Translations under genes and position numbers: made by a program | NCBI GenBank assembly: GCA_028279065.1 | Contig: JANQSY010000155.1 | Coordinates: 1-34,123 of the forward strand | Source of the DNA: Cytophagales bacterium | GTDB taxonomy: Bacteria > Bacteroidota > Bacteroidia > Cytophagales > CCMP332 | Reading direction: 5' to 3' | DNA: 34,123 bases | Notes under the pieces: model-generated | Told to the model about the DNA's origin: nothing | Databases searched by the model: none | Seen by the model: the letters and a program-made list of their open reading frames with translations, nothing else | Part shown: positions 33,325 through 34,123 of the stretch, piece by piece | How the letters are laid out: every line of letters begins with the position of its first letter | How positions within the stretch are numbered: position 1 is the stretch's first letter

Positions 33325-33332
33325 TATTTTTG
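33325..33332 (+). promoter_or_regulatory. Candidate -7 element for MBL hydrolase-pssA
   Basis: TATTTTTG is an exact TAnnTTTG match, 21 bases before the TTG start proposed at 33354. It lies between the preferred starts of the two divergent genes, which supports both start choices. Confidence 0.45.
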
Positions 33333-33353
33333 GACCCTAAAAGAACGCAGGAA

Positions 33354-33998
33354 TTGCTAAACGTTAAGTCTTTTTCATTCAATCCCTTTGAAGAGAATAC
33401 CTATGTGGTTTCCACGTCCAATGGTGATGCCATCATTATCGACCCGGGTTGCTACTTCCCTGAAGAAAGAGAGGAATTGGATGCCTATTTAAAGGAAAAC
33501 AATCTCAAGCCTTTGGCCATCTATAATACACATTGCCATATCGACCATGTTCTTGGGGCTGGCTACGTCAAAAGGGCTCATGAGATCCCCTTGATGATCC
33601 ATAAGGAGGATCTTCAATGGTTGGGGGCTGTAAAGAGCTATTCTACTAATTACGGATTCAACGATTATGAAGAAGTGGAACATGATGGATTCTATGGGGA
33701 GGGGGATAGCATCTTCTCAGGAGAGGATGAGTTGGAAGTGGTTTTTCTTCCAGGTCATTCACCAGGCCATACCGGTCTGATTAACCATAAGGGAAGGTTC
33801 TGCATAGTCGGTGATGTTCTTTTCAATGGGAGTATTGGTAGGACCGATCTTCCTGGGGGAGACCATGATACCTTGATCTCATCGATTCAGGATAAGCTAT
33901 TTAAGCTTCCAGATGATTATACAGTCTATTGCGGGCATGGGCCAACTACAACTATTGGAAAAGAAAAAAGGACAAATCCTTTTTGCGCGGTTGAATGA
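33354..33998 (+). CDS. Metallo-beta-lactamase-fold hydrolase (glyoxalase II-like)
   Basis: A 214-residue MBL-fold hydrolase. The metal site THCHIDHVLG (HxHxDH) is followed by LPGHSPGHTGLI (third-ligand His) and GDVLFNGSIGRTDLPGGD (bridging Asp). The final ligand is YCGHGPTTTIGKEKRTNPF. This full pattern is that of glyoxalase II-like thioester or related hydrolases, using one or two metal ions. The natural start is probably TTG at 33354, giving MLNVKSFSFNPFEENTYVVS as in relatives; ATG codons further upstream (33198, 33300) fall inside the divergent FAD gene. The stop overlaps the pssA start (ATGA). The substrate is unknown; a detoxification role is conventional but unproven here. Confidence 0.9.
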   Translation: MLNVKSFSFNPFEENTYVVSTSNGDAIIIDPGCYFPEEREELDAYLKENNLKPLAIYNTHCHIDHVLGAGYVKRAHEIPLMIHKEDLQWLGAVKSYSTNYGFNDYEEVEHDGFYGEGDSIFSGEDELEVVFLPGHSPGHTGLINHKGRFCIVGDVLFNGSIGRTDLPGGDHDTLISSIQDKLFKLPDDYTVYCGHGPTTTIGKEKRTNPFCAVE

Positions 33999-34123
33999 AT
34001 AGTTTAAGATCCCATATCCCTAATCTTTTCACTCTTGGTAATCTGTTGTGCGGATGTATTGGGATCTGGATGACGATTATGCAGGAAATAGAGATTGCCT
34101 TCTATTTCATGCTTATTGGAGTA
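33995..34123 (+). CDS. pssA: Phosphatidylserine synthase, N-terminal part
   Basis: The ATG overlaps the MBL gene stop by four bases, and the frame runs 43 codons to the right edge. The peptide begins MNSLRSHIPNLFTLGNLLCG and continues with hydrophobic membrane segments. HIPNLFTLxNLxCGC is the characteristic N-terminus of CDP-diacylglycerol-serine O-phosphatidyltransferases, which make phosphatidylserine at the inner membrane. The catalytic CDP-alcohol phosphotransferase motif lies beyond the window, so the assignment rests on this segment. Another CDP-alcohol transferase is the main alternative. Confidence 0.75.
   Translation, partial: MNSLRSHIPNLFTLGNLLCGCIGIWMTIMQEIEIAFYFMLIGV

Noticed and set aside
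1-34123. CRISPR arrays, defence islands, integrases, transposons, tRNA or rRNA genes
   Set aside because: No regularly spaced repeats, no cas, nuclease-methylase, transposase or integrase motifs, and no tRNA-like cloverleaf sequence were found on reading both strands. Only the parDE pair belongs to the accessory class.

Overview
The window is chromosomal DNA from a member of the Bacteroidota, probably a free-living, non-parasitic relative of Flavobacteriales or Cytophagales. Several independent signs point there. Three secreted proteins end in type IX secretion (T9SS) type-A sorting domains containing a YPNP motif. Lipoproteins and signal peptides are abundant. Shine-Dalgarno sequences are poor or absent. 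TAnnTTTG-like -7 promoter elements sit 17-22 bases before several start codons, and TTG starts are frequent. The order and genus cannot be fixed from the sequence alone. No rRNA, tRNA, CRISPR array, transposase or phage gene was seen, and no gene-free stretch exceeds about 200 bases.

Layout. Positions 1-3,180 hold the start of a secreted protein running off the left edge, a two-gene ABC exporter (permease and ATPase), a GNAT acetyltransferase, a multi-pass membrane protein and a possible 20-residue membrane peptide. Positions 3,220-6,411 hold a leftward operon of an acetolactate-synthase-like ThDP enzyme and an aldehyde dehydrogenase, with its own candidate promoter and intrinsic terminator. 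Positions 6,451-7,878 encode a T9SS-exported repeat protein. Positions 8,075-11,740 form a rightward unit: an unrecognised 492-residue helical protein, a small membrane protein and a GH20 hexosaminidase. These meet a leftward UDG-like gene and GH2 beta-mannosidase-like lipoprotein head-on, with the two stop codons adjacent.

Positions 14,956-19,996 form a compact rightward run: a duplicated-DUF4389 protein, a DUF4870 protein, an M48 metalloprotease, an AlkB-type di-iron hydroxylase, a translationally coupled 54-residue membrane protein and a T9SS FG-GAP protein. A second T9SS adhesin-like protein follows and ends in a clear terminator. Positions 21,444-22,923 are a small accessory patch on the minus strand: a DUF4440 protein, a GNAT with a questionable start, and a parDE toxin-antitoxin pair with a palindromic operator. 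Positions 23,046-26,711 are a leftward operon led by prfA (release factor 1), followed by a beta-helix lipoprotein, YjbQ and a DJ-1/PfpI-like lipoprotein. The rest is a DUF3365 heme lipoprotein, yicC, purQ, a very large TolB-like/surface-antigen outer membrane protein, an FAD oxidoreductase, a metallo-beta-lactamase-fold hydrolase and the start of pssA at the right edge.

Most genes are envelope-facing (secretion substrates, lipoproteins, glycosidases, membrane proteins) interspersed with core genes (prfA, purQ, yicC, pssA). I see no convincing new defence or mobile system. The most intriguing parts are the tightly packed DUF4389-DUF4870-M48-AlkB-small-protein block, the orphan ThDP enzyme/aldehyde dehydrogenase pair, several missed small genes, and the promoter/TTG-start pattern that revises a number of gene starts.
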